From the NCBI GenBank assembly GCA_902768785.1, contig CACXMM010000002.1, forward strand, positions 86,589 to 150,588: a stretch of DNA of 64,000 nt, in the 5' to 3' direction. Source of the stretch: an uncultured Prevotellaceae bacterium (lineage in GTDB: Bacteria > Bacteroidota > Bacteroidia > Bacteroidales > Bacteroidaceae). The notes under the pieces are model-generated. The model worked only from the letters and a program-made list of their open reading frames with translations, was not told the DNA's origin and did not search any database. Shown piece by piece: positions 18,735-27,372 of this stretch. Numbering within the stretch: the first letter of the stretch is position 1; each line of letters opens with the position of its first letter. The position numbers and the translations under genes are program-made.

Positions 18735-19049
18735 TTATTTCACGGAAATCTTGCGAACAACCTTACCTACCTTCACAATGTAGCATCCCTTCGGCAGACT
18801 AAGCTCAAAGCTGCGCTCCGGACCATCTACTTTCACACTCATCACACGCACACCGGCAACATTGTAGATGTACAACATCTGACCGTTGGCGTTCGACACC
18901 ACCAACGTATTCCCCTGTAGCACGATTGAGGGCTGGATGATTTCCTGCTCTATGATCTCGATAGAACGTGATGACGACGCAATCATGGTGGCAGGAACGC
19001 CCATCATCATTGCGACGGCAAGGGTTATCGTGAGTATCTTTTTCTTCAT
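18735..19049 (-). CDS. Mini-protein: signal peptide plus T9SS sorting-like domain
   Basis: A 104-residue protein made of a signal peptide (MKKKILTITLAVAMMMGVPA) and little else than a C-terminal beta domain resembling a type A type-IX-secretion sorting domain (LVVSNANGQMLYIYNVAGVR, then LSLPKGCYIVKVGKVVRKIS, ending in the usual basic strand). These domains normally form the last 70-80 residues of large exported proteins. Here there is no cargo, so it may be a remnant, a decoy or a small surface protein. It has its own promoter and leads the L,D-transpeptidase/ECF operon. Confidence 0.75.
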   Translation of the reverse strand: MKKKILTITLAVAMMMGVPATMIASSSRSIEIIEQEIIQPSIVLQGNTLVVSNANGQMLYIYNVAGVRVMSVKVDGPERSFELSLPKGCYIVKVGKVVRKISVK

Positions 19050-19067
19050 AAGCGCTTATATTTTGTG

Positions 19068-19098
19068 CAAATATACACGTTTTCTTCGAAACATGCAA
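19068..19098 (-). promoter_or_regulatory. Predicted promoter of the envelope operon
   Basis: TTG, 20 nt, TATATTTG on the minus strand. A 12-bp palindrome (ATAAGCGCTTAT) covers the region from the transcript start into the ATG of the first gene. Confidence 0.65.
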
Positions 19099-19144
19099 CA
19101 AAAATTGTGAAAAAATGCACCATCCATAACGGATTTTAACGATA

Positions 19145-20059
19145 TCACAGCTCAAAGACATCATTTTCTGCGGTTAGGTATGACTCGGGGAAAACCGCAC
19201 GGGCTTCTTCGAGCATCACCTGCTCATCCTCATAACGGGCGGAATAATGTCCCAGCAGCAGGCGTCTTGCACCAGCAGCCTTCGCCACCTTTGCAGCCTG
19301 AGCCGCCGTACTGTGATAGTAGAGCTTCGCTCGCTCTTTTTGTTCGTTGCAATAGGTACTCTCATGGTAGAGCAAGTCAACACCCTTGACAAACTCTGCC
19401 AGTTCCGGCATGTATCTCGTATCACTACAGAAAGCGTAAGACCTCACCGGATCGGCAGGTGTCACCAGTTCTTCATGGGGCACAATCTCCCCGTTTTCCT
19501 TCAGCCAACCGGCACCGTTCTTTATGTTGTTAATCTGACTGACTGGAATCTCCAGGTAGTCGATCATGTCGCGTCGTATATGGGGCAACGTGGCCTTTTC
19601 CCTGAATAGGAAACCGCAACAAGCAATACGGTGGTTCAAAGGGATACTGCTCACCGTCAGACTTTTATCCTCGTAGATCATCTGCATCACGGTGGTATCG
19701 ACGGCATGGAACACCACCTGAAACTCCAAACCGCGACAGAACAGTTCCATCTGTGACTGAAGTATCGCTTCAAGTTCCTGAGGAGCATAGACATGCAGTG
19801 GAGCCGTTCGTCCCAACAGTCCGAAGGTACTGATCATACCGATCAGACCAAAACAGTGGTCACCGTGAAGATGGGAGATGAAAACAGCATGCAGACGGCT
19901 GAAATGGATATGTGATCGGCGTAGCTGTATCTGTGTTCCTTCACCGCAGTCGATCATGAACTGCTTGTCACGCAACTCCACAACCTGCGAGGTGGGCATG
20001 TGCTTCAAGGTTGGCAACGCACTCCCACATCCCAGAATATATACTTTAAATGGCTGCAT
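19145..20059 (-). CDS. rnz: Ribonuclease Z
   Basis: A 304-residue metallo-beta-lactamase fold nuclease that removes 3' trailers from tRNA precursors lacking encoded CCA. The zinc motif is HLHGDH (FISHLHGDHCFGLIG, about residues 60-67). Further ligands are in YAFCSDTRYMPELAEF, DLLYHESTYC and LLLGHYSARYEDEQVMLEEA, with the flexible-arm region between. Full length for the short RNase Z group. It is the last gene of a mazG-lipoprotein-rnz run, starting one base after the lipoprotein stop. Confidence 0.95.
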   Translation of the reverse strand: MQPFKVYILGCGSALPTLKHMPTSQVVELRDKQFMIDCGEGTQIQLRRSHIHFSRLHAVFISHLHGDHCFGLIGMISTFGLLGRTAPLHVYAPQELEAILQSQMELFCRGLEFQVVFHAVDTTVMQMIYEDKSLTVSSIPLNHRIACCGFLFREKATLPHIRRDMIDYLEIPVSQINNIKNGAGWLKENGEIVPHEELVTPADPVRSYAFCSDTRYMPELAEFVKGVDLLYHESTYCNEQKERAKLYYHSTAAQAAKVAKAAGARRLLLGHYSARYEDEQVMLEEARAVFPESYLTAENDVFEL

Positions 20060-20060
20060 C

Positions 20061-20624
20061 CTATTTCAGACGTTTGTAAGCATAGATACCCTTGTCATTC
20101 TCCAAAAACAAACTGTCAGCTCCCAGTTCATAGATGCAGAACGTGTCGGTGGAGAGAACCAGACGGCCATTACATATTTTCCAGTCAACCAACGGCTTCG
20201 GCTCGGTGATGTTCGACACCACAACACCGCCTTCCTGCAGTTCGAAAGACTTGTCGAGACTCACCCATTTACCCAGTAAGGTCGTAAGGTTAATCACCTC
20301 CTCTGCCTTAGCAGGCTCTTCATCGGTGGCCTCACGTGCCAGCGTCACCGCCATTCGGTCGCCCACGCCAAGTCCTCCTTTCACGTTCGAAACCGAGTCA
20401 TCGTTGATACTGATGTAGAGGGTGTCGCCTTTATCGGTAATCAGCTCCAGCGTATGCATGGCTGACCCGTCACCGCACCGTCCGTAAAGACTCATATCCT
20501 CGATGGAATCATCAACAATGATTGTTGAATCTTTTTCAACTACAGGAGCAGGTTTCTGATCCTTACATGAGAACGTTAGGGTGATAATCATCAGTCCCCC
20601 CAAAAAATAAACCAACTTCTTCAT
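20061..20624 (-). CDS. Lipoprotein of unknown function
   Basis: A 187-residue protein with a lipoprotein signal (MKKLVYFLGGLMIITLTFSC; lipid-modified Cys20). The mature part repeats a beta-rich pattern: an acidic linker, MHTLELITDKGDTLYISIND, then a second half (LLGKWVSLDKSFELQEGGVV) that reads like the lipocalin-type 'GKW' domain common in Bacteroidales lipoproteins. No specific family is recognised. It lies between mazG and rnz on one probable transcript, which says little about its function because both neighbours are housekeeping genes. Confidence 0.75.
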   Translation of the reverse strand: MKKLVYFLGGLMIITLTFSCKDQKPAPVVEKDSTIIVDDSIEDMSLYGRCGDGSAMHTLELITDKGDTLYISINDDSVSNVKGGLGVGDRMAVTLAREATDEEPAKAEEVINLTTLLGKWVSLDKSFELQEGGVVVSNITEPKPLVDWKICNGRLVLSTDTFCIYELGADSLFLENDKGIYAYKRLK

Positions 20625-20649
20625 AAGCTATACTTGATTCAATGCTGTT

Positions 20650-21513
20650 CTACTCTTGTTTCTTGGCTTCATTCCATAGTTTATCCATTTCCGATAAGGT
20701 CATTTCTATGAGAGGCTTACCTATTTTAATGGAATGTTCTTCTATATAGTTAAAACGACGGATGAATTTCTGATTAGTATGCTCCAGGGCATTATCGGGG
20801 TTTAGTTTGTACAAACGGGCGGCATTGATCACTGAGAAAAGGAAGTCACCCAGCTCTTTGGTTGACTTCGTTTTGTCTTCTTTTTTCAATTCTGCTTCTA
20901 GTTCATCGAGTTCTTCCCTCACCTTTTTCCACACATCTTGTTTATCCTCCCAGTCGAAGCCCACATTGCGTGCCTTGTCCTGGATGCGGTAGGCCTTAAT
21001 CAGACTGGGCAGGGCGTCGGGCACACCGCTCAGCACGCTCTTGTTCCCGTCCTTCTCCTTCAGCTTGATCTGTTCCCAGTTCTGCAGCACCTGCTCGGCC
21101 GTGGTCACGTTCTGACCCTCCCTCTTCTTGCTCTTTGCAAGGAAGCGGGGATCATCGAGGGGCAGCGGCTCCTTCTCCCCCACCTGCGAGGGATCATAGA
21201 TATGAGGATGACGGAAGATCAACTTGTCGGCCTGCAGGTTACACACATCAGCAATATCAAAGTCATGTGTCTCCGAGCCGATCTTCGAATAAAACAGCAC
21301 GTGCATCAGCACATCGCCCAATTCTTTCCGGATGTTGTGGGTATCGTTCTTCATCAGCGCATCGCAGAGTTCAAACGTCTCCTCTATGGTGTTGGGGCGC
21401 AAACTCTCGTTGGTCTGCTTTCTGTCCCATGGACATTTCTCTCGCAGTTGATCGAGAACATCCATCAGTCGCCCGAAAGCATCCAGTCTCTCTTCTCTTG
21501 TATGCATTTCCAT
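20650..21513 (-). CDS. mazG: Nucleoside triphosphate pyrophosphohydrolase MazG
   Basis: A 287-residue protein with two MazG domains. The N-terminal one (about 10-120) has the EExxE...ExxD metal site (TIEETFELCDALMKN, then KELGDVLMHVLF). The C-terminal one (about 175-265) repeats it (VREELDELEAELKKED, then STKELGDFLFSVINAARL). It hydrolyses NTPs or dNTPs to monophosphates and pyrophosphate, cleaning the nucleotide pool or lowering stress alarmones. Start MEMHTREERLDAFGRLM is standard. First gene of a run with a lipoprotein gene and rnz. Confidence 0.95.
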   Translation of the reverse strand: MEMHTREERLDAFGRLMDVLDQLREKCPWDRKQTNESLRPNTIEETFELCDALMKNDTHNIRKELGDVLMHVLFYSKIGSETHDFDIADVCNLQADKLIFRHPHIYDPSQVGEKEPLPLDDPRFLAKSKKREGQNVTTAEQVLQNWEQIKLKEKDGNKSVLSGVPDALPSLIKAYRIQDKARNVGFDWEDKQDVWKKVREELDELEAELKKEDKTKSTKELGDFLFSVINAARLYKLNPDNALEHTNQKFIRRFNYIEEHSIKIGKPLIEMTLSEMDKLWNEAKKQE

Positions 21514-21654
21514 ATTCTTTTATCAACTGCAAATGTCGCAATAATTTCGCATACTACCAAATAAATCGCATAGATTTTTATAATCGGTCTGTTGTTCGCA
21601 AACCTTTACGTTAATTTAACACAGGAGAACGTATCAATGTAAGCAAGAATTTTA

Positions 21655-21662
21655 TACCTTTG
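21655..21662 (+). promoter_or_regulatory. Predicted -7 box of uxaB
   Basis: TACCTTTG 38 bp before the start codon. No good -33 TTTG lies at the usual distance, which may mean a weak or activator-dependent promoter, as would suit a catabolic gene. Confidence 0.5.
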
Positions 21663-21700
21663 CATCACAAATCAAAAAACAATCAATTTTTAAACAAATC

Positions 21701-23179
21701 ATGAAAAAATTACAAGCTTTAAACAAACAGACTGCGCCCAAAAGCGTGATGCCTGAGAGAATCATTCAGTTTGGTGAAGGTAACTTCCTCCGTGCATTTG
21801 TCGATTGGATCATCTGGAACATGGATGCCAAGACCAACTTCAACGGAAGCGTCGTAGTTGTGCAGCCTATTGAAAGAGGTATGGTTGACTGGCTCAACGG
21901 TCAGGACTGTCTGTACCACGTAAATCTCCAAGGCCGTCTCAACGGGGAAGCCGTGAACAGCCTGGAGCGCATCGATGTCATCAGCCGCGCACTGAACCCC
22001 TATAGCCAAAACGCTGCCTTCATGGCCCTGGCCGAGCAGCCCGAGATCCGTTTCGTTATTTCCAACACCACCGAGGCCGGTATTGCCTTCGATGAAACCT
22101 GTAAGTTCACCGATGCACCTGCCAGCAGCTATCCTGGTAAGCTTGTTCAGCTGCTCTACCGTCGTTTCAAGACCTTCGACGGTGATCCGAAGAAGGGTCT
22201 CATCATCATGCCTTGCGAGCTGATCTTCCTCAATGGACATCACCTGAAGGAGTGCATTTATAAGTATATCGAGCTGTGGAAAGAGGATTTGGGTACTGAC
22301 TATGAGGCATTCAAGGAGTGGTTCACCAAATATAACTATGTCTGCGCCACCCTCGTTGACCGTATCGTTCCCGGATTCCCCCGTAAGGAGATTGCCGACA
22401 TCCAGCAGAAGATTGGTTACAAGGACAACCTCGTTGTACAGGCTGAGATCTTCCACCTCTGGGTGATCGAGAAGCCGGAGAACATGGATATCGATGCACT
22501 CCGCGAGGAGTTCCCCGCAGAGAAGGCCGGACTTCATGTGCTCATCGCCGAGAGCGAGAAGCCTTACCATGAGCGCAAGGTGACACTCCTCAACGGACCA
22601 CACACCGTTCTCTCCCCCGTCACCTTCCTCAGCGGCGTGAACATCGTGCGCGATGCCTGCAACCACGAGGTTTTGGGTAAGTATATCCACAAGGTACAGT
22701 TTGAGGAGCTGATGGAAACATTGAATCTTCCGATGGACGAGCTTCGACAGTTTGCAGGTGATGTGCTGGAGCGCTTCAACAACCCATATGTGGATCATCA
22801 GGTGACAAGTATCATGCTTAACTCATTCCCGAAGTTCCAGGCTCGCGACCTCCCCGGTGTGAAGACATACCTGGAGCGCAAGGGCGAATTGCCACAGGGA
22901 CTCGTCTTTGGTCTGGCTGCTATCATTACCTATTATAAAGGTGGTAAGCGTGAGGATGGTACCGAAATCGTTCCCAACGACGACCAGAAGATTATGGATC
23001 TGCTCAAGGAACTGTGGGCTACAGGCGACACACAGAAAGTTACCGATGGTGTACTGGGTGCCGAGTTCATCTGGGGTGAGGATCTACACAACGTGAAGGG
23101 TCTGGCAGAGCTTGTGAAGAAGGATCTCGATCTGATTCAGGAAAAGGGCATGCTCGAGGCTGTGAAGACGATCTTGTAG
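21701..23179 (+). CDS. uxaB: Tagaturonate reductase (altronate oxidoreductase)
   Basis: A 492-residue mannitol-dehydrogenase-family enzyme that reduces D-tagaturonate to D-altronate with NADH in galacturonate breakdown. The N-terminal Rossmann part begins ERIIQFGEGNFLRAFVDWII, the typical form of this family, and the C-terminal domain contains LLNGPHTVLSPVTFLSGVNI. It stands alone: no uxaA, uxaC or kdg genes are adjacent. The organism may nevertheless use pectin, since a CE12-like esterase with a pectinesterase-like tail lies 20 kb away. A terminator follows. Confidence 0.92.
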   Translation: MKKLQALNKQTAPKSVMPERIIQFGEGNFLRAFVDWIIWNMDAKTNFNGSVVVVQPIERGMVDWLNGQDCLYHVNLQGRLNGEAVNSLERIDVISRALNPYSQNAAFMALAEQPEIRFVISNTTEAGIAFDETCKFTDAPASSYPGKLVQLLYRRFKTFDGDPKKGLIIMPCELIFLNGHHLKECIYKYIELWKEDLGTDYEAFKEWFTKYNYVCATLVDRIVPGFPRKEIADIQQKIGYKDNLVVQAEIFHLWVIEKPENMDIDALREEFPAEKAGLHVLIAESEKPYHERKVTLLNGPHTVLSPVTFLSGVNIVRDACNHEVLGKYIHKVQFEELMETLNLPMDELRQFAGDVLERFNNPYVDHQVTSIMLNSFPKFQARDLPGVKTYLERKGELPQGLVFGLAAIITYYKGGKREDGTEIVPNDDQKIMDLLKELWATGDTQKVTDGVLGAEFIWGEDLHNVKGLAELVKKDLDLIQEKGMLEAVKTIL

Positions 23180-23195
23180 TTCCGCTTACATTCAA

Positions 23196-23240
23196 TAAAA
23201 AAGAGTCTGGAAATATCGAAATTTCCAGACTCCTTTTTAT
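23196..23240. terminator. Bidirectional intrinsic terminator
   Basis: A perfect 12-bp stem (GAGTCTGGAAAT with ATTTCCAGACTC, 6-nt loop) flanked by an A-run on the left and a T-run on the right, so it works for both uxaB and the convergent cupin/receptor transcript. Confidence 0.9.
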
Positions 23241-23253
23241 TGTACTTTTAGAC

Positions 23254-23583
23254 TCAATGCTCCGGTACCACCGCGAAGAAGGTGAGATCTTCACTTCCTT
23301 TGTTCATTAAGGTATGATGTTTCCCCATGGGGTTATAGTGTACCTCACCCGGCAGCACCACCTCCTCCTCTCCTTCATAGATATAGGTGGCCACTCCCGA
23401 TAGGATGTACATGATCTCGGAGTTTCCCTCATGGGTGTGCAAACCGATAGAGCATCCGGGCTCCAGTCTGCCATACATAATCTTCACCTTGTCATCGGTG
23501 TAGTGTTTCATGATGTATCGTCCCTCACCTCCTTTGAAGTTCGGGACGATGGTCTCTGCTATCTGCCTGAAATCGATTTTCAT
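23254..23583 (-). CDS. Small cupin-domain protein
   Basis: A 109-residue single-domain cupin. Motif 1 is GLHTHEGNSEIMYILSG (two His, Glu and the second-motif His in GEVHYNPMGKHHTLMNKG form the metal site). Small cupins of this type bind a metal and a sugar or other ligand; the substrate is not evident. The gene starts 13 bases after the TonB receptor stop and is probably co-transcribed with it, so it may act on the compound imported there. Confidence 0.85.
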   Translation of the reverse strand: MKIDFRQIAETIVPNFKGGEGRYIMKHYTDDKVKIMYGRLEPGCSIGLHTHEGNSEIMYILSGVATYIYEGEEEVVLPGEVHYNPMGKHHTLMNKGSEDLTFFAVVPEH

Positions 23584-23596
23584 GTTGTTTGGTTTT

Positions 23597-26500
23597 TCAA
23601 TTAAAGAAATACTTCACACCCACCTGCACCTTCCAGCAGTTGCTGTAGCTCATGTTGGTGTCGTAGCTTTTCGTGGGGTATTCACCGTTAACCTTGTACA
23701 TCGAGACGATGGGACGGTTGGCATCATCCACACCCTCGTACTTCAGGATCTTGCCGTAGTTAGATACCTGCGCATTCTTCGGGATGCCCCAGTGGGAGTT
23801 CAGCATGTTACCTAAGTTGATGATGTCGGCAGAGAGCTGCAGCTTGTGCTTCGTACTGCCCACCTTGACCTGGAAGTCCTGAGCGATGCGCATATCCACA
23901 CGGTGAACCCAGGGAGAGCGTGCAGCGTAGGCCTCTGCATACTCACCGCGATGACTGTTCAGGTAGCTGTCCTGCTCCACGAATTTCCAGAAGGCGATGC
24001 GGTCGGCCTCTGTCTTGAACTGAATCTCGCTGTCGTTGGCAGGGATATAGATCAGGTCGTTGCTTACACCATCGCCGTTGAAGTCGTTGGTATAGAGATA
24101 GCTGTTGTTCACGGCAGAGTATCCCTTATAGAAGATGTCGAAGTGAGTGCCCCAGTCACTACCGAACACACGGTACGGCAGGTAGTAGCTGACGGAAGCG
24201 ATCACCTGGTCGGGTGTGACATAGCTCGAACGGTGCAGCTTGGTGGAGTTCGGACCATCCACGGTGATACCGCCCGTCCATGTCGATACGGCGTTCTGTC
24301 CAGGCAATCCAGACACCTCTTTATTCTCCATAAGCGTATAGGCTGCCATCAGCTTCAGGTTGTCCATTGGCTCGGCATTCACTTGGATACTGGCACTGTA
24401 ACCATAGCCCTTGTGAGTGTTCTTCAGCATGATGCCGTACTTACCCTTGTAATAGAGGTCGTCATTGCCGTACTTGATACGGTCGTCGGCACCATTGAAA
24501 TGGTTCATTGCCTCGGGATTATCATCCTTGATGTTGATGTTGTCCATATACACATCGTTGATTCTCTTGTTGTAGATGAACTCTCCTGTTACGGTGAAGG
24601 GGAAGCTGACGGGCAGCTGGTAGTCGATGGCGATGCTCGACTTCCATACCATCGGCATCTTGAAGTCGGACGACACACCCGTCATGTTCGCACTGGCCAC
24701 GTGTTTCTCATTGGTACGCGGCATGTCGAAGTAGTTCTTCAGCTCCTCCACACCCAGGAACTTACCGGCCAAACCGTTGATCTTTCCTTCCACATAGGCG
24801 GCATCACGACCTAAACCATCGGCATACGTCTTGCTCTTGTCATTCCATCCTGCCTGATAGTTCAGCTGGAACACATCGGCGTTACCTGGCATGTTAGTGA
24901 AATACACCAGCGGGAAACGTCCCTGGAACAGACCTGTACCGCCGCGCACCTTCAGGATCTTGTCACCGAAGACATCCCAGGTGAAACCCAGACGCGGTGA
25001 GAACTGCCAGGATGTGTCGGGCCACTTACCCGTATCGATGTGTTGTCCGTTGAAGTCGAGGGCATAGATGGCGGTGTTCCGCTCCACATCCTTCTCGTTG
25101 TAGGAGATGTTCTCTGCACGCACACCTAAGGTGAGCTTGAGGTTCTTCAGGATGTCCCACTCGTCCTGCAGGTAGATGCCCAGCTGGTTGTAGCGCACCA
25201 TACTCGATGGAGAGGCGTTGTCGTTGAAGCCATAGGTGAACGACACGGCGTTCGGTGCCTCACCGTTCAGGAAGCTGTCAAGACTGTCGAAGCGGTAGTA
25301 GCCCGTACCGTTACGCATGTAGTTGTTCTTTGCCTGCACATGCTCAAAACGGAAACCAGCCGTGATCTTGTGGCTACCGGCATAGTAGGTGAAGTTGTCC
25401 GTCAGGTTCGTAGTCTTCGTATCCACCACGTTGTTGTAGGAGAACAGCTCATATCCCGCACTGATATACGGCTCGAACACACCTTTCTCATACATGATGT
25501 CGATGAAGGGGAAGTTGCTAGAGTCGGTGCCACGACTGTCATCGAGGTCGGAATAGGTGAAGAGCAGCTGGTTGGATGCCTTCGTACCGAAACGACTGTT
25601 CAGATCAGCAGAAAATGACTCCACATCGTTGTGGAAATAATACAAGCTGTTGGCGAAGGCCATTGACTTCGGACCGATACGTGAGTCGGTGAACTTCGAG
25701 GCTCCCTGCACCACGTCGTGAGAGCTGGCATTACACGTACGCCAGTCAACCACCTTCGTCTTGTTGTACCTCAAGGCAATATGGTGGTCATCGGTGATGT
25801 TCCAGTCCAGACGTGCCATGAACTTCTCATTCGAGTCGTCGGCGGGATAGTTGGTCCATGAACCTGTATTGTATCCGTAGTTGTTCTTCAGGTAGTCAGA
25901 CACGCGCTGCATGTCGCTCTCGGTGGTTCTCGAGACATATCCCCCAGGGGCCTCACTGTCCTTGCGGGCACGATACTGCACAACCTGTTTGGCCGTGAGT
26001 TCCTTCTCGTAGTTCACAAAGAAGAACAGCTTGTTCTTGATGATCGGACCACCTAAGGTGAAACCATAGGTTTTCACCTCATCATTGGCGCGTTTGCCCA
26101 GGTCCTCTCCGTTGATCTTGTTTCCGCGCATGTCCTCATTGCGGAAATAGGTGTATGCCGTGCCCTTGAAGGTGTTCGTACCTGACTTCGTCACGGCGTT
26201 GATACCACCACCGATGAAGTTCGTCTGGCGCACATCATACGGAGCAATCACCACCTGCATCTCCTCGATGGCATCGATGGAGATCGGTGTACCGCCACCT
26301 GGCAAGTTCGAGGTCAAGCCGAAGCTGTTGTTGAAGTTTGCACCATCCACAGTGAAATTGGTGGAACGGGGGTCAGCACCGGCAAGGTTCGTACCACCGC
26401 CCGAATAGGGTGATAACTTGGCTACATCGGTCAGGCTGCGCCCGATGCTCGGCATCGACATCAGCTGCTCGTTGTTGATGTTCATCGAGGCACCCGTCTT

Positions 26501-26893
26501 CTCACCAGCGAACTTCGAGGCCTTACCTGTGACCACCACCTCGGCCAGTTCGTTGGAATCCTCCGAGAGCCATACCTGCAGGTTATAGGTCTCACCCAGC
26601 TGCAGCACAATCTCCCTGAACCGTTTGGTCTGGAATCCGATATAACTCACAGTCACGGAATAGGGTCCGCCGGTACGCATACCTTGGATGGTGAAACGGC
26701 CATCCATGTTGGTCACTGCCTGATAGCGTGTGCCCGAAGGCTCATGAACGGCTTGTACCGTCGCACCGATCACCTCCTCCTGAGTGCTTTTAATCACGAC
26801 TTTACCCGTCATGCCTGACGTGGTAACCTGCGCTAACGCTGCCGACAAGGCCGTCAGCCACAGCGCAACGAACAATAGCAATCTTCTTTGCAT
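23597..26893 (-). CDS. TonB-dependent outer-membrane receptor (Oar-like)
   Basis: A 1098-residue outer-membrane protein with a signal peptide (ends ALAQ, about residue 21), a carboxypeptidase-regulatory-like domain (about 28-120: MTGKVVIKSTQEEVIGATVQ, then YSVTVSYIGFQTKRFREIVL), a plug (about 125-260, including NFTVDGANFNNSFG and IEEMQVVIAPYDVRQTNFIG) and a long beta-barrel ending in an aromatic strand (VQVGVKYFFN). The GGGINAVTKSGTNTFKGTAY segment is typical of Oar-like receptors rather than SusC. There is no SusD partner, so a glycan-import pair is unlikely; substrate unknown. Followed by the cupin gene. Confidence 0.9.
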   Translation of the reverse strand: MQRRLLLFVALWLTALSAALAQVTTSGMTGKVVIKSTQEEVIGATVQAVHEPSGTRYQAVTNMDGRFTIQGMRTGGPYSVTVSYIGFQTKRFREIVLQLGETYNLQVWLSEDSNELAEVVVTGKASKFAGEKTGASMNINNEQLMSMPSIGRSLTDVAKLSPYSGGGTNLAGADPRSTNFTVDGANFNNSFGLTSNLPGGGTPISIDAIEEMQVVIAPYDVRQTNFIGGGINAVTKSGTNTFKGTAYTYFRNEDMRGNKINGEDLGKRANDEVKTYGFTLGGPIIKNKLFFFVNYEKELTAKQVVQYRARKDSEAPGGYVSRTTESDMQRVSDYLKNNYGYNTGSWTNYPADDSNEKFMARLDWNITDDHHIALRYNKTKVVDWRTCNASSHDVVQGASKFTDSRIGPKSMAFANSLYYFHNDVESFSADLNSRFGTKASNQLLFTYSDLDDSRGTDSSNFPFIDIMYEKGVFEPYISAGYELFSYNNVVDTKTTNLTDNFTYYAGSHKITAGFRFEHVQAKNNYMRNGTGYYRFDSLDSFLNGEAPNAVSFTYGFNDNASPSSMVRYNQLGIYLQDEWDILKNLKLTLGVRAENISYNEKDVERNTAIYALDFNGQHIDTGKWPDTSWQFSPRLGFTWDVFGDKILKVRGGTGLFQGRFPLVYFTNMPGNADVFQLNYQAGWNDKSKTYADGLGRDAAYVEGKINGLAGKFLGVEELKNYFDMPRTNEKHVASANMTGVSSDFKMPMVWKSSIAIDYQLPVSFPFTVTGEFIYNKRINDVYMDNINIKDDNPEAMNHFNGADDRIKYGNDDLYYKGKYGIMLKNTHKGYGYSASIQVNAEPMDNLKLMAAYTLMENKEVSGLPGQNAVSTWTGGITVDGPNSTKLHRSSYVTPDQVIASVSYYLPYRVFGSDWGTHFDIFYKGYSAVNNSYLYTNDFNGDGVSNDLIYIPANDSEIQFKTEADRIAFWKFVEQDSYLNSHRGEYAEAYAARSPWVHRVDMRIAQDFQVKVGSTKHKLQLSADIINLGNMLNSHWGIPKNAQVSNYGKILKYEGVDDANRPIVSMYKVNGEYPTKSYDTNMSYSNCWKVQVGVKYFFN

Positions 26894-26924
26894 AGGTTTT
26901 TAGTTTAATATTGAATATTTGGTA

Positions 26925-26955
26925 CAAAGATACGAAAAGTCGGGCGCACTACAAA
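26925..26955 (-). promoter_or_regulatory. Predicted promoter of the TonB receptor, extended type
   Basis: TTTG, 19 nt, TATCTTTG on the minus strand. The spacer ends in ACTTTTCG directly before the -7 box, as at three other starts in the window. Confidence 0.75.
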
Positions 26956-27262
26956 ATAAAATCATTTATTTTTTTGCCGAGACAGATTATCTTCGACTAT
27001 TTTAATGAATATAACGAGGGTACGAAGGCTTGTGAGCTCGAGGATAAGTCAATGAAAGATTCTTACAATTCATTATGAAATTTTCCGACAAGTGACCCTC
27101 TGAGAATTGCATTTTCACGAATAATCGACCGGTTGGCCGCAAAAACAGTCAAAAATACGCACTTACTTAACCTGCTGAAAAATAGGGACATTAGATTAAA
27201 AACATAGTTTTGAGATAATGAAAACACCTTATTTTATGCGTAGATGACGCTGGAATAACTAA

Positions 27263-27372
27263 AAATAGACTTTACTTTGGGGCGAAATAGACTATACTTT
27301 GAAGTCAATTAGACTATACTTTGAGACCAAATAGACTATACTTTGGGTCAAAAGAGACTATATTTGTTGATA
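27263..27372. repeat. 22-bp tandem array, five direct units
   Basis: Five head-to-tail units of 22 bp without spacers. The shared core is AGACTATACTTTG, followed by a variable 5-6 nt tail (GGGCG, AAGTC, AGACC, GGTCA). The first unit has one change in the core and the last is shortened to ACTATATTTG. No gene lies within 300 bp on either side. Confidence 0.85.

Noticed and set aside
21719-22798. Long open frame (359 codons) on the minus strand inside uxaB
   Set aside because: Antisense shadow of a well-conserved enzyme; no promoter and a composition without recognisable motifs.
27263-27372. Reading the 22-bp arrays as a CRISPR array
   Set aside because: The units are contiguous with no unique spacers, the arrays are short, and no cas gene is present.
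27263-27372. Reading the 22-bp units as tandem -7 promoter boxes
   Set aside because: The core TATACTTTG has three bases between TA and TTTG instead of two, so it misses the TAnnTTTG pattern in every full unit.
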